Assembly: GCA_034506315.1 (NCBI GenBank)
Contig: JAPDPT010000040.1
Location: 1 to 32,578, forward strand
Origin: a candidate division KSB1 bacterium
GTDB lineage: Bacteria > Zhuqueibacterota > Zhuqueibacteria > Oleimicrobiales > Geothermoviventaceae
DNA length: 32,578 nt
Reading direction: 5' to 3'
Shown: positions 1 through 7,106 of the stretch, piece after piece
Layout: every line of letters begins with the position of its first letter
Numbering within the stretch: position 1 is the first letter of the stretch
Program-made: the position numbers and the translations under genes
The notes under the pieces: generated by a model
Databases searched by the model: none
Told to the model about the DNA's origin: nothing
Seen by the model: only the letters and a program-made list of their open reading frames with translations

Positions 1-789
1 AACCGGCAAGCCCAATGAGAGCGGCCCGGTTGCGAACGCGACGAGGGAACCAAGGGAGATAAGGGTGTCCATTGTGGCGCGCAGGTGGCGTGCGGCGATC
101 GCCCCGCGCCGCAGTACCTCCCGCCCCGCGACGAAGATCACGGGTACGGCCAGGGCCATGCCCACAAGCCTCACGAGAGGCTTGTGGACCCATCGCAGCC
201 CAGCCATCTCTGCAAGCATTAAGAGGGCGACCGGTACCGTGAAACCCCAGGCCAGAACGAGGCGCCGCCGAACCGCGTGTACACGCTCCTCCTCCTCATC
301 CCTCGCTTCGGCCGCGTGCGTCCCTCTTTCTTCCGCCACGACCCACCGATAGCCAGCCTCGGCCAGCTTCCGTGCCACCTGGTCGGGCGTCACGAGCCCC
401 TGCACGAAGCCGAGGCTCAGGGTCCCGGCGATCGGGTCGACCTCCACCTCCATGACCCCGGGCATATCACGCAGGGCCTCAACTACCTCCTCCGCGTTTC
501 CCGCAGGCGTCATCCCCTCAACGCGGGCGGACAGTTTCTCGAGAGGTACGTCGTAGCCCGCTTCGCGCACGGCTTGTATCAGGTCCGGGATCCCCGTCTG
601 ATCTCGGGCGAGGAGCACCGAGGCCTGCTCGGTTGCCAGGTTCACCCGCACCTCCCGAACGCCAGGCACCTTGCGGAGGGCGCTCGTGACCTGGTGCACA
701 CACGAAGCGCAGTGCATCCCCGCCACAGGAAGCACAATGCGCTGAGCCTCGCCTTCTTTCACTTCGTTGCGCTCCGGTTCCTTCGTCAC
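1..789 (-). CDS. copA: Copper-translocating P-type ATPase (CopA-like), N-terminal part, cut by the window edge
   Basis: The first 263 residues read in frame to base 1; the phosphorylation and ATP-binding domains lie outside the window. A heavy-metal-associated (HMA) domain carries GMHCASC at residues 24-30, with metal-ligand cysteines 27 and 30. A second HMA-like domain follows at about 87-155, but its loop reads GMTPAGN (92-98), so the CxxC pair is missing. An acidic linker (about 163-170) leads to membrane segments near 176-197 and 206-222 and the start of a third, with MDTLISLG (240-247) as in CopA-type pumps. The family exports Cu(I) across the inner membrane using ATP; copper specificity is inferred from CASC and MDTLISLG. 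The chosen start is GTG at 789 with a weak AGG ahead; an in-frame GTG nine codons upstream is possible. No copper-responsive operator was recognised upstream. Confidence 0.85.
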   Translation of the reverse strand, partial: MTKEPERNEVKEGEAQRIVLPVAGMHCASCVHQVTSALRKVPGVREVRVNLATEQASVLLARDQTGIPDLIQAVREAGYDVPLEKLSARVEGMTPAGNAEEVVEALRDMPGVMEVEVDPIAGTLSLGFVQGLVTPDQVARKLAEAGYRWVVAEERGTHAAEARDEEEERVHAVRRRLVLAWGFTVPVALLMLAEMAGLRWVHKPLVRLVGMALAVPVIFVAGREVLRRGAIAARHLRATMDTLISLGSLVAFATGPLSLGLPV

Positions 790-975
790 GCAGCCTAACG
801 TGTTTGTTCGCCGCACTGGATAACCGTCGCTAGAGCCGGGCTATTCCCGCGCCTATCGACGCTAACACCTCGCCGGTCTCGGCTCGCTTGTCCTTACAGC
901 CATAAGAAACGAAGGCCCGCCGTTCGCACGGCGGGCCTTATATGGGGCCGCGTCCCATGGAGGGAGGAGGTTTCC
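790..975. other. Intergenic region between transketolase and the copper ATPase
   Basis: The 186 nt hold the transketolase terminator hairpin (912-939) and then about 120 nt before the ATPase start. In that stretch I find neither a TTG-N20-TAnnTTTG promoter like those elsewhere in the window nor a clear sigma-70 promoter, so how the ATPase gene is expressed is not visible here. Confidence 0.5.
912..939 (-). terminator. Rho-independent-type terminator downstream of transketolase
   Basis: A perfect 11-bp inverted repeat (AAGGCCCGCCG / CGGCGGGCCTT) encloses a 6-nt loop. On the minus strand it is followed by CGTTTCTT, a moderately T-rich tail. It starts 36 nt after the transketolase stop and separates that gene from the copper ATPase. 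Confidence 0.8.
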
Positions 976-2916
976 TCAGCTAAGATGCTTCCGGACGGTC
1001 TCCACCAGCTGATCCACGCTGAGCCCGTACAGCTTGAACAGGTCGTCTGGCTTACCCGAGGCGCCGTAGCCCGGAATTCCGAGTTTGACCAGCCGGCACC
1101 TCAGCCCTTTCTCGACAAGAGCATTGGCCACAGAGCAGCCCAGTCCCGTCCGCACGTTGTGATCTTCATAGGTGACAAGCAAGCCTGTGCGGGCCGCTTG
1201 TTCCAGCGCTTCGGAGTCCAGGTCGATGGGGCAGGAGAAATTCCACACCGCCACATCGATGCCCATGGCTTTAAGCTTCTCCCAGGCGGCCACTGCTCGG
1301 TAGACCATTGACCCCATGGTCACGATGGCGGCCTGGTTTCCGGGCCGTACCAGGTCGGCCTTGCCGTATTCGAAGCGGTAATCCCCGCCGTAGAAAGGCT
1401 GCCCTTCCAGGTCCAGGATCACAGGCAGCCGAGAACGCCCCATAGCCAGGGCGAAATTGCCAGCCTGCGTTGCCACGTACCGGACCGCCCGGTCGGTTTG
1501 ATTGGGATCCGCCGGGACGATCACACGGAAGCCATACAGGTTGCGCAACACGCCGACGTAGTCGATACACTGGTGCGTCTTGCCGTCTTCACCCACGTCC
1601 AGGCCGTCGTGCGTGGTGACCAGCTTGAGGTGCGTCTGATTGATGTCGTTGAGCCGGTGCTGGTTGTACGTTTCGTCGATGCCGAAAACCCCGAAGTCAG
1701 CCCAGAAGGTAACCACCCCCTGGGTGGAGAGGGCGCCGGCGATGACGGCTGTGTTGTGCTCCTGGATCCCTCCCTGGAAGAAGGCGTCCGGGCACACGGA
1801 GGCGAAGCCGTCGGTCTTCACGGAAGAGGCCAGGTCGCAGTCAAATACAGCGATGGGGCTCCGTTCGTTGTGCCCACAGTTGCGCAGGGCAAGGTCCTTG
1901 AGGGCGTTGCCCCAGGCGCTCCGGTTGTCGGTCTTCTCTTCGGGTCCGTAGGTGCGGGGGGTCCCTGTGTCCAGACGGAAGATGGGGGAAGCAAGCTGGG
2001 GTTCCTGGGCAGGTCGCGAAGCGAGCTCCTTACGCAGGGCCTCGTAACGCTCCAGGTCGTTTTCCAGGCCGAGTTCCTGGAGGGCCTGGGCAAGCTGGTC
2101 CCGTGACACAGGCTTCCCGTGGTAGTCTGGTTTGTCTTCCATGAAGGACACACCCTTGCCGATCACGGTGCGGGCGAGGATCACAACCAGATGGTCTTCA
2201 TCGCGTACGGCCTCGCGTAACGCCTGGTAGAGGGCCTGGGGGTCGTGCCCGTCCACTTCGAGCACCCGCCAGCCATCGCTTTCCCAGTTGGCGCGGATAT
2301 CTTGAGGCATGACCTCATAGGTGTGGCCGCTGATCTGGATTTGGTTGAAGTCGATCACTCCGATGAGGTTCGTTAAGCCGTACTTGCGGGCGAAGCGGCG
2401 CGCTTCGGACACTTGTCCTTTTTGCTGCTCGCCGTCGCTCATCAGAGCGAACACGCGGAAGGGGCGCTTCCAGAGGCGACTGGCCAGGGCAAAACCACAG
2501 GCAGCCGAAAGCCCCTGGCCGAGGTTCCCGGTGCTCCACTCCACACCCGGTACGTGGCGCTCCACGTGTCCCTCGAAGATCGTCCCGGCCAAGCGGAAGC
2601 CGGCGATGGCCTCGTCCAGATTCACGAAGCCCAGCCTTCCGAGGGCGCTGTAAACCCCGGGCGAAGTATGGCCATGGCTCACGACAATCCGATCTCGATC
2701 GGGATGGTGGGGATCTGCCGGATCAACGTTGGCGCAGGACCATACGGTCAGATAAATCTCGATCGAGGACATCGATCCGCCCGGGTGGCCGGAATTGGCC
2801 AGGGTGGTCATCTTCAGAATGTCGCCGCGGGCCAAACGGGCCGTCTCCCGCAGCCAGGCCACTTGCTCCTCAGTCAGGCGTTCCTGGTCAAACCCGATGG
2901 GCGTCGCGATCCCCAT
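976..2916 (-). CDS. tkt: Transketolase
   Basis: This 646-residue protein has the full length of the family. Transketolase moves two-carbon ketol units between sugar phosphates in the non-oxidative pentose phosphate and Calvin pathways, using thiamine diphosphate (TPP) and a divalent metal. Visible signatures are GHPGG (43-47), the TPP/metal motif region from SDGEQ (160-164) to the asparagine in DFNQ (191), and GIQEH (383-387) with the expected catalytic Glu386 in the pyrimidine-binding domain. Both enzyme halves are present on one chain. The first motif residue is Ser where Gly is usual (GDG). The start is ATG at 2916, because GAGGGAG lies 5-6 nt upstream; an in-frame extension to 2976 has no such site and would enter the tmRNA terminator. 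No promoter of its own is evident between the tmRNA and this gene, so read-through from the RNA operon is possible. Confidence 0.95.
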   Translation of the reverse strand: MGIATPIGFDQERLTEEQVAWLRETARLARGDILKMTTLANSGHPGGSMSSIEIYLTVWSCANVDPADPHHPDRDRIVVSHGHTSPGVYSALGRLGFVNLDEAIAGFRLAGTIFEGHVERHVPGVEWSTGNLGQGLSAACGFALASRLWKRPFRVFALMSDGEQQKGQVSEARRFARKYGLTNLIGVIDFNQIQISGHTYEVMPQDIRANWESDGWRVLEVDGHDPQALYQALREAVRDEDHLVVILARTVIGKGVSFMEDKPDYHGKPVSRDQLAQALQELGLENDLERYEALRKELASRPAQEPQLASPIFRLDTGTPRTYGPEEKTDNRSAWGNALKDLALRNCGHNERSPIAVFDCDLASSVKTDGFASVCPDAFFQGGIQEHNTAVIAGALSTQGVVTFWADFGVFGIDETYNQHRLNDINQTHLKLVTTHDGLDVGEDGKTHQCIDYVGVLRNLYGFRVIVPADPNQTDRAVRYVATQAGNFALAMGRSRLPVILDLEGQPFYGGDYRFEYGKADLVRPGNQAAIVTMGSMVYRAVAAWEKLKAMGIDVAVWNFSCPIDLDSEALEQAARTGLLVTYEDHNVRTGLGCSVANALVEKGLRCRLVKLGIPGYGASGKPDDLFKLYGLSVDQLVETVRKHLS

Positions 2917-2979
2917 TGCCGCTCCCTCTTGTTCTCGCCTTGCAAGCCGCGTGCGAAGCTCCGCGTCTGGATACAAAGC

Positions 2980-3010
2980 GGGGCAAACCTCTTTGCCCGA
3001 GGCTTGCCCC
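2980..3010 (-). terminator. Terminator hairpin of the tRNA-Lys / tmRNA unit
   Basis: A 31-nt hairpin has a 12-pair stem: GGGGCAA/TTGCCCC, one G-U pair, then CCTC/GAGG. The loop is 7 nt. It begins 4 nt beyond the mature tmRNA 3' end and is followed on the minus strand by GCTTTGTATCC, so the T-run is weak. The position suggests termination or 3'-end protection of the precursor. Confidence 0.75.
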
Positions 3011-3014
3011 AGCC

Positions 3015-3371
3015 GGTGGAGACGGTGGGAGTCGAACCCACGTCCGAGGGCGTTCGGTGAGGAACGTCTACACGCTTAGACTGCTGCTCTCTCTCGCCCC
3101 TGGTAGCGCAGCAGACCAAGCTGCCGAAGGGCCAGCTCCGTCCTTTCTCGTGCCGCTTCCCGGAGCCGGAAGCTGCACCAGCCCGCCTCGCCGACGCTCG
3201 TTCTCAGGCCGACGGGCGAAGCCCGAGAAGAGCGTGACCGCCTTCAATTAGGCGGCCAGAGGATACGCATAGTCTGCGTTTATCTTTTCCCTCGGTTTGT
3301 TCACGGGGACCCGAGGAACCCCGGCGTGCAGCTCCTGACCTCTTCGCCCCCGTCGAAACCGTGTCGTCCCC
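3015..3371 (-). ncRNA. ssrA: Transfer-messenger RNA (tmRNA), proteolysis tag ADYAYPLAA
   Basis: tmRNA rescues stalled ribosomes and adds a degradation tag. The tRNA-like domain is clear: 5' GGGGACG pairs with 3' CGTCTCC (one G-U pair), the conserved GGTTTCGACGGGG follows near the 5' end, and the T arm contains GGGTTCGACTCCC near the 3' end. A pseudoknot (CCTCGG with CCGAGG) sits just before the tag template. The tag frame runs from GCA at 3277 to TAA at 3250-3248 and reads ADYAYPLAA. The resume codon is inferred from its position after the pseudoknot and the A-rich stretch. The length of about 357 nt is typical for a one-piece tmRNA. The discriminator A is followed by CCG in the genome, so the terminal CCA is not fully encoded. 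Confidence 0.95.
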
Positions 3372-3403
3372 GACGATCCGCTCGGTCTAACGTCAAAGGC
3401 CTT

Positions 3404-3422
3404 GCCCGGTTCCCCACCGGGC
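3404..3422 (-). other. Hairpin in the spacer between tRNA-Lys(CUU) and tmRNA
   Basis: A 7-bp inverted repeat (GCCCGGT / ACCGGGC) with a 5-nt loop lies between the two RNAs and has no T-run. It could be a processing element or a partial terminator. No separate tmRNA promoter was found downstream of it, which favours processing of a shared transcript. Confidence 0.4.
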
Positions 3423-3428
3423 CTCGCG

Positions 3429-3501
3429 TGCGTCCACCAGGACTCGAACCTGGAACCCACTGATTAAGAGTCAGTTGCTCTACCAGTTGAGCTATGGACG
3501 C
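3429..3501 (-). tRNA. tRNA-Lys (anticodon CUU)
   Basis: This is a complete 73-nt cloverleaf. The acceptor stem is GCGTCCA/TGGACGC, the D stem GCTC/GAGC, the anticodon stem ACTGA/TCAGT with loop CTCTTAA (anticodon CUU), and the T stem CCAGG/CCTGG with loop TTCGAGT. Discriminator A is present and CCA is not encoded. It reads lysine codon AAG. Confidence 0.97.
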
Positions 3502-3518
3502 ATCCTCTGCCTTTCTCG

Positions 3519-3591
3519 TGAGGGCGGCGGGACTCGAACCCACGACCAACGGCTTAAAAGGCCGCTGCTCTGCCTCCTGAGCTACGCCCTC
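3519..3591 (-). tRNA. tRNA-Lys (anticodon UUU)
   Basis: This is a complete 73-nt cloverleaf. The acceptor stem is GAGGGCG/CGCCCTC, the D stem GCTC/GAGC, the anticodon stem GCGGC/GCCGT with loop CTTTTAA (anticodon UUU), and the T stem GTGGG/CCCGC with loop TTCGAGT. CCA is not encoded. It lies 17 nt upstream of the CUU isoacceptor, is probably the first RNA of the shared transcript, and reads AAA and AAG. Confidence 0.97.
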
Positions 3592-3601
3592 ACAGCGACC
3601 G

Positions 3602-3632
3602 CAAATATAAGAAAACCACCGCGGCGAATCAA
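3602..3632 (-). promoter_or_regulatory. Promoter of the tRNA-Lys / tmRNA unit, Bacteroidetes-type
   Basis: On the minus strand, TTG (3632-3630), a 20-nt spacer and TATATTTG (3609-3602) match the Bacteroidetes -33/-7 pattern (TTTG, N19-21, TAnnTTTG) perfectly at the -7 box. The same bases also read as sigma-70-like TTGATT, 17 nt, TATATT. The box ends about 10 nt before the first tRNA. Confidence 0.75.
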
Positions 3633-3715
3633 TCAGTTTTTGCCTCCCCCGCAGCCAAGACGGGGCCCGGTCCGTAGCCACCGCCTTTCCGGCCGGGACA
3701 TCGTCCACAATTCGC

Positions 3716-3746
3716 TTGTCTTCCACCTCGGGTTAGCCTAACTTTC
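3716..3746 (+). promoter_or_regulatory. Promoter of the pyrF-pyrE-lipid kinase unit, Bacteroidetes-type
   Basis: TTG (3716-3718), a 20-nt spacer and TAACTTTC (3739-3746) match TTTG-N19-21-TAnnTTTG except the last base of the -7 box and the first T of the -33 box. A start site in the early 3750s would leave a leader of about 20 nt before the GTG at 3771. It is divergent from the tRNA promoter. Confidence 0.6.
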
Positions 3747-3770
3747 GCTTCGCGTGATCCGGAGGAAAGG

Positions 3771-4583
3771 GTGACGGCTGTTCCGTTCAACCGCCGAGTG
3801 AGGGAGGTCTGCAGCGCTCGGGATTCGCTCCTCTGCGTGGGCCTTGATCCCGATCCCGAGCGTCTGCCGTCCGTCGTGCGGGGTGACGTTCGGGCGTTTC
3901 TTCGCGCTATTGTCTCGGCAACCGCACCCTACGCAGCCGCCTTCAAGCTCAACGCCGCCTTCTACGAGGCCTTGGGCCCCCAGGGCTGGTCCGTGCTGCA
4001 AGAGACGATGACGGCCATCCCCGAGGGGGTGCTCAAGATCTACGACGCGAAACGGGGAGATATCGGCAATTCCTCGCGCTTCTACGCCCGTAGCTCCTTC
4101 GCCCTTCTTGGCGCTGACGCCGTAACGGTTAACCCCTACATGGGATACGATGCGGTTGCCCCGTTTCTGGAATACCCAGGGAAGGGTGTTTTCGTGCTGT
4201 GTCTAACCAGCAATCCGGGGGCGGAGGACTTGCAGTACCTGGCGTCGGAGCAGGGCCCTCTCTACGAGCGGGTAGCTCAGTTGGCGCGGGCATGGAATCG
4301 CCAGGACAATGTGGGGTTGGTGGTAGGGGCCACGCGCCCCGAGCCCCTGCGCCGCCTGCGGGCTCTGGTCCCTGAGTTGCCCTTTCTGGTGCCGGGAATC
4401 GGGGCTCAGGGAGGGGAGGTCGCCCAGGTCGTGCCCGCAGCCTTAGACGCTGACGGACTCGGCGCCCTTTTCAACGCCAGTCGCTCGATCCTCTACGCTT
4501 CGTCGGGGCCAGACTTTGCGGAGGCCGCCGCCCGAGCGGCGGAATCGCTCCGCAGCCAAATCAATCTGCACCGCAGGAGGTAA
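3771..4583 (+). CDS. pyrF: Orotidine 5'-phosphate decarboxylase, PyrF type 2 (mycobacterial-like)
   Basis: This enzyme decarboxylates OMP to UMP, the last step of de novo pyrimidine synthesis, in the cytoplasm. The 270-residue protein shows VGLDPD (23-28), the catalytic-site motif DAKRGDIGN (92-100) with its Asp-Lys-Asp set, and VVGATRPE in the C-terminal half followed by the phosphate-binding segment VPGIGAQGGE. The form of these motifs and the 270-residue length fit the longer type 2 subfamily rather than the roughly 230-residue E. coli type. GTG at 3771 is the start because GGAGG lies 5 nt upstream. The stop abuts pyrE, and the two genes for consecutive steps form an operon. Confidence 0.95.
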   Translation: MTAVPFNRRVREVCSARDSLLCVGLDPDPERLPSVVRGDVRAFLRAIVSATAPYAAAFKLNAAFYEALGPQGWSVLQETMTAIPEGVLKIYDAKRGDIGNSSRFYARSSFALLGADAVTVNPYMGYDAVAPFLEYPGKGVFVLCLTSNPGAEDLQYLASEQGPLYERVAQLARAWNRQDNVGLVVGATRPEPLRRLRALVPELPFLVPGIGAQGGEVAQVVPAALDADGLGALFNASRSILYASSGPDFAEAAARAAESLRSQINLHRRR

Positions 4584-4586
4584 AGC

Positions 4587-5171
4587 TTGGACCGCGAAGA
4601 GGCACTCGATATCTTTCGTAAGACCGGAGCCCTCTTGGAGGGCCATTTTCTGCTGACCTCAGGGCTGCACAGCCCCCAGTACTTCCAGTGCGCCCTCGTG
4701 CTGCAGTACCCCTGGTACGCCGAGCTCTTCTGCCGGGAAATCGCGAACCGTTTCGCTGCCGCAAAGGTGGAAGCCGTCATCGCTCCCGCCATGGGCGGCA
4801 TTGTTGTGTCCCAGGAGGTCGGCCGCCTCCTCGGCGTGCGAGCGATGTGGGCGGAGAGAGAAACGGATCGGATGGCTCTGCGGCGAGGTTTCTCAATCCG
4901 CCCCGGCGAGCGCGTTCTGGTCGTGGAAGACGTGGTCACCACGGGCGGTTCCGTACACGAGGTGATCGAGGTGGTGCGCGGAAGCGGCGGCGAAGTAGTT
5001 GGAGTGGGGGCGATCGTCGACCGTAGCTCCGGGAGGGCGTCCTTCGGTGTGCCATTTGCGGCGGCTTTCGCCATGGACGTGGTCACCTACAACCCCGCCG
5101 ACTGCCCCCTTTGCCGGCAGGGGATCCCCCTCGTCAAGCCGGGAAGCCGGAAGTCCCTGCAGGTACCCTGA
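4587..5171 (+). CDS. pyrE: Orotate phosphoribosyltransferase
   Basis: It transfers orotate onto PRPP to give OMP, the step just before PyrF. The 194-residue protein has the PRPP-binding loop VLVVEDVVTTGGS (110-122), with its acidic pair, and the orotate-binding region TSGLHSPQYF (24-33). The C-terminal CPLCRQGIPLVKPGS resembles the family branch common outside proteobacteria. The start is TTG at 4587. A perfect AGGAGG (4575-4580) precedes it, and the pyrF stop lies between the site and the start, so the genes are probably translationally coupled. Confidence 0.95.
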   Translation: MDREEALDIFRKTGALLEGHFLLTSGLHSPQYFQCALVLQYPWYAELFCREIANRFAAAKVEAVIAPAMGGIVVSQEVGRLLGVRAMWAERETDRMALRRGFSIRPGERVLVVEDVVTTGGSVHEVIEVVRGSGGEVVGVGAIVDRSSGRASFGVPFAAAFAMDVVTYNPADCPLCRQGIPLVKPGSRKSLQVP

Positions 5172-5212
5172 ATGATCCGACTCACCAGCTCGAACGGCTG
5201 AAGGGACCTCAG

Positions 5213-6121
5213 ATGTGGACGATCATCGTGAATCCCGCCAGCGCCAACGGCTCTACGGGCAGGCGCTGGCCACGCACACAGCAGGTTCTCCGGTCTATGC
5301 TCCCACCGTTCCGTAGTTACCTGACTGAGGGGCCCGGCCATGCAGAGAGGCTTGCCCACGACGCCATCGACGCCGGATCCGAGGTCCTCGTGGTTCACGG
5401 CGGCGACGGCACTCTGAACGAGGTAGTGAACGGATACCTGAAGCATCCCCGCCACGAGGAGACCTGCCTGGCCCTCCTTCCGCACGGCACGGGGTCGGAT
5501 TTCGCCAAGACGCTCGGGATCCCGCGCAATCCTCGAAAGGCCGCACTTCGTCTGGTCTCCGCTTCGGAACGACGCTTCGATGTAGGTCTTGCCACTTTCT
5601 CGGCCGGAGGGGAGAACCAGACCCAGCGGTACTTCGTCAACATGGCCGACATCGGCTTCGGTGGCGAGCTGGTACAGTACGTAGATTCCCATTCCAAGCG
5701 CCTGGGGGGAAGGCTGAGCTTCCTCCGGGGTCTTTTGGCCACTCTGGTCCATTACCGGAACAAACCCGTCCGCCTCTCCGTCGACGGTGACGATGCTGGG
5801 GAACGGGTGGTGAGCTCGGTCATCGTTGGCAACGGGCAGTACTTCGGGGGAGGAATGTGGGCGGCCCCCACTGCCTCTCCCACGGACGGCTGGCTCGACG
5901 TGGTAGTGATCGGGGACGTGAGTCGCCGCGAAGTCATTGCCAATCTCGGGCGACTCTACTACGGCACCCTTGCTGAACACCCCAAAGTAGAAACTCTCCG
6001 TGCCCGCCGCCTCAGCGTCACCTCTCCGGATCGGCTCTTTGTGGAGATGGACGGCGAGCTCTGTGGCACATCGCCGGTCGCCTTCGAAGTGATACCCGGA
6101 GCCTTGCGGATCCTCGTTTGA
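5213..6121 (+). CDS. Lipid kinase of the DagK/YegS/BmrU family (diacylglycerol kinase-like)
   Basis: This family phosphorylates diacylglycerol or related lipids with ATP at the inner face of the membrane. The 302-residue protein starts with IIVNPASANG, then has the nucleotide-binding GGDGT (63-67) in VVHGGDGTLNEVVNG and the GTGSDFA motif (92-98). A C-terminal beta-sandwich domain ends with MDGELCGTSPVAFEVIPGALRILV-type sequence (key MDGE). The start is ATG at 5213 with AAGGGA ahead; the frame is open back to 5111 but that stretch overlaps pyrE. It lies 41 nt after pyrE and probably shares its transcript, with no obvious metabolic link to pyrimidines. The true lipid substrate is unknown. Confidence 0.88.
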   Translation: MWTIIVNPASANGSTGRRWPRTQQVLRSMLPPFRSYLTEGPGHAERLAHDAIDAGSEVLVVHGGDGTLNEVVNGYLKHPRHEETCLALLPHGTGSDFAKTLGIPRNPRKAALRLVSASERRFDVGLATFSAGGENQTQRYFVNMADIGFGGELVQYVDSHSKRLGGRLSFLRGLLATLVHYRNKPVRLSVDGDDAGERVVSSVIVGNGQYFGGGMWAAPTASPTDGWLDVVVIGDVSRREVIANLGRLYYGTLAEHPKVETLRARRLSVTSPDRLFVEMDGELCGTSPVAFEVIPGALRILV

Positions 6122-6478
6122 AGGCTTCGAGATCGTCTGCCCCCTTCGCACCGCGCCAAGTCCATCCCGTACCGGAAACACCCTGGGCCGAGGCCCCTTC
6201 CTATCCGGGAAGTAGAAACCCGGTAGACAAGACCGCGGCCCCACCGATTCGCGGTGAGCCACCCTCTCCGCGCGGGCGCTCCCGGAGCGGCGGGAAGTTC
6301 GAAGCCTTGAAGGCCGCTTGTCCGCCGCCACAGAGCCAGGGCGCGAACTTGTGCGCGAACCGTTCACCCAGGACGCCTTCGACGTCCTTCCGCTTCGCGT
6401 GCCGGCCCCGCACGTTTCGCGGCAGGGAAGGGTATCAGGAGGCGGGGAGCTATCCCTCCCCTCAGAGGGAGCTCTTCC
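6122..6478. other. Convergent intergenic region without a credible gene
   Basis: These 357 nt lie between the ends of the lipid kinase and sigma factor genes. Open frames on both strands (for example minus 6413-6201) have no recognised motif or ribosome site. In particular, no zinc-finger anti-sigma sequence (HxxxCxxC) appears downstream of the sigma gene. Small elements seen are a direct repeat GCGCGAAC near 6340-6360, a short palindrome AGGACG/CGTCCT near 6370-6388, and the hairpin at 6471-6491. No tRNA or riboswitch pattern was found. Confidence 0.6.
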
Positions 6479-6491
6479 TCAGGGGAAGAGC
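6471..6491 (-). terminator. Weak hairpin at the end of the sigma factor gene
   Basis: GCTCTTCC (6471-6478) pairs with GGAAGAGC (6484-6491) across a 5-nt loop that contains the stop codon of the sigma gene. No T-run follows on either strand, so a termination role is only a guess. Confidence 0.3.
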
Positions 6492-7063
6492 ACGGGCTTC
6501 AGCATCTTCTTCAGGAGTTCGCGGGCCCGGAAGATGCGCGCCTTGACGGTCCCAAGGGGGACCCCAAGGATCCGGGCGATCTCTTCGTAGGACTTTTCTT
6601 CCTGATGGCGCAGCACAATGACGACGCGGTAGTGCTCCGGCAGTTTTTCGATCGCCTCCCGGATCAGGCGGTGCTGCTCGCGGCGTAAGAGGGTGGACTC
6701 AGGGGTGAGCCCGCGATCTGGAAGCTCCCGCTTCACATCCCCGTTCTTTGCTTCGATCGGTCTGTCCAGGGAAAGCGTAGGAAGTTTTCTTTTCCGCAAG
6801 TAGTCAATGCAATGGTTAATGGCGATCTTGTAAAGCCAGGTCGAGAAGGCGTACTCCTCGCTAAAGCTCGGCAGGGCGTTGTAGGCCTTGATGAAGGTCT
6901 CTTGGACGATGTCCTCTGCATCCTGGGCGTTGCGCACCATGCGGAGGACCAGGTGGTACAGTCCGGAGCGGTAGCGTTCGATGACCCACTCGAACGCTTT
7001 GGGATCGCCGGCAATGGCGTCGCGAATTCGTTCGCGCTCTTTTTCCCTTTCGTCCAACGTCAT
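6479..7063 (-). CDS. ECF-type RNA polymerase sigma factor (RpoE/SigW-like)
   Basis: This 194-residue group 4 sigma factor directs RNA polymerase to a small regulon. Region 2 is clear (YRSGLYHLVLRMVRN, then DAEDIVQETFIKAY and FSTWLYKIAINHCIDYLRKRK), and region 4 has a helix-turn-helix (LPEHYRVVIVLRH, then SYEEIARILGVPLGTVKARIFRARE). ATG at 7063 is preferred because the protein then starts as family members do, but no good Shine-Dalgarno is near, so a GTG two codons upstream is possible. The open frame continues back into the preceding glycosyltransferase gene. No anti-sigma factor is adjacent on either side. Being last in the long minus-strand array, it may be co-transcribed with the glycosyltransferase 43 nt upstream. 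Confidence 0.9.
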   Translation of the reverse strand: MTLDEREKERERIRDAIAGDPKAFEWVIERYRSGLYHLVLRMVRNAQDAEDIVQETFIKAYNALPSFSEEYAFSTWLYKIAINHCIDYLRKRKLPTLSLDRPIEAKNGDVKRELPDRGLTPESTLLRREQHRLIREAIEKLPEHYRVVIVLRHQEEKSYEEIARILGVPLGTVKARIFRARELLKKMLKPVLFP

Positions 7064-7106
7064 GGACACCGCAACATGACTGACCGAGGAGACTCTCCCG
7101 GAGACT

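Noticed and set aside
885..896. Shared 12-mer GCTTGTCCTTAC at about 885 and about 29105
   Set aside because: A few dozen such exact 12-mer pairs are expected by chance in a window of this size, and only one of the two is in a promoter.
5087..6367. A 426-codon open frame on the minus strand opposite pyrE and the lipid kinase
   Set aside because: It lies antisense to two well-supported genes, has no recognisable motif, and such frames are frequent in GC-rich DNA.
6201..6413. A 70-codon minus-strand frame downstream of the sigma factor as a possible anti-sigma gene
   Set aside because: It has no membrane segment, no HxxxCxxC zinc motif and no ribosome site.
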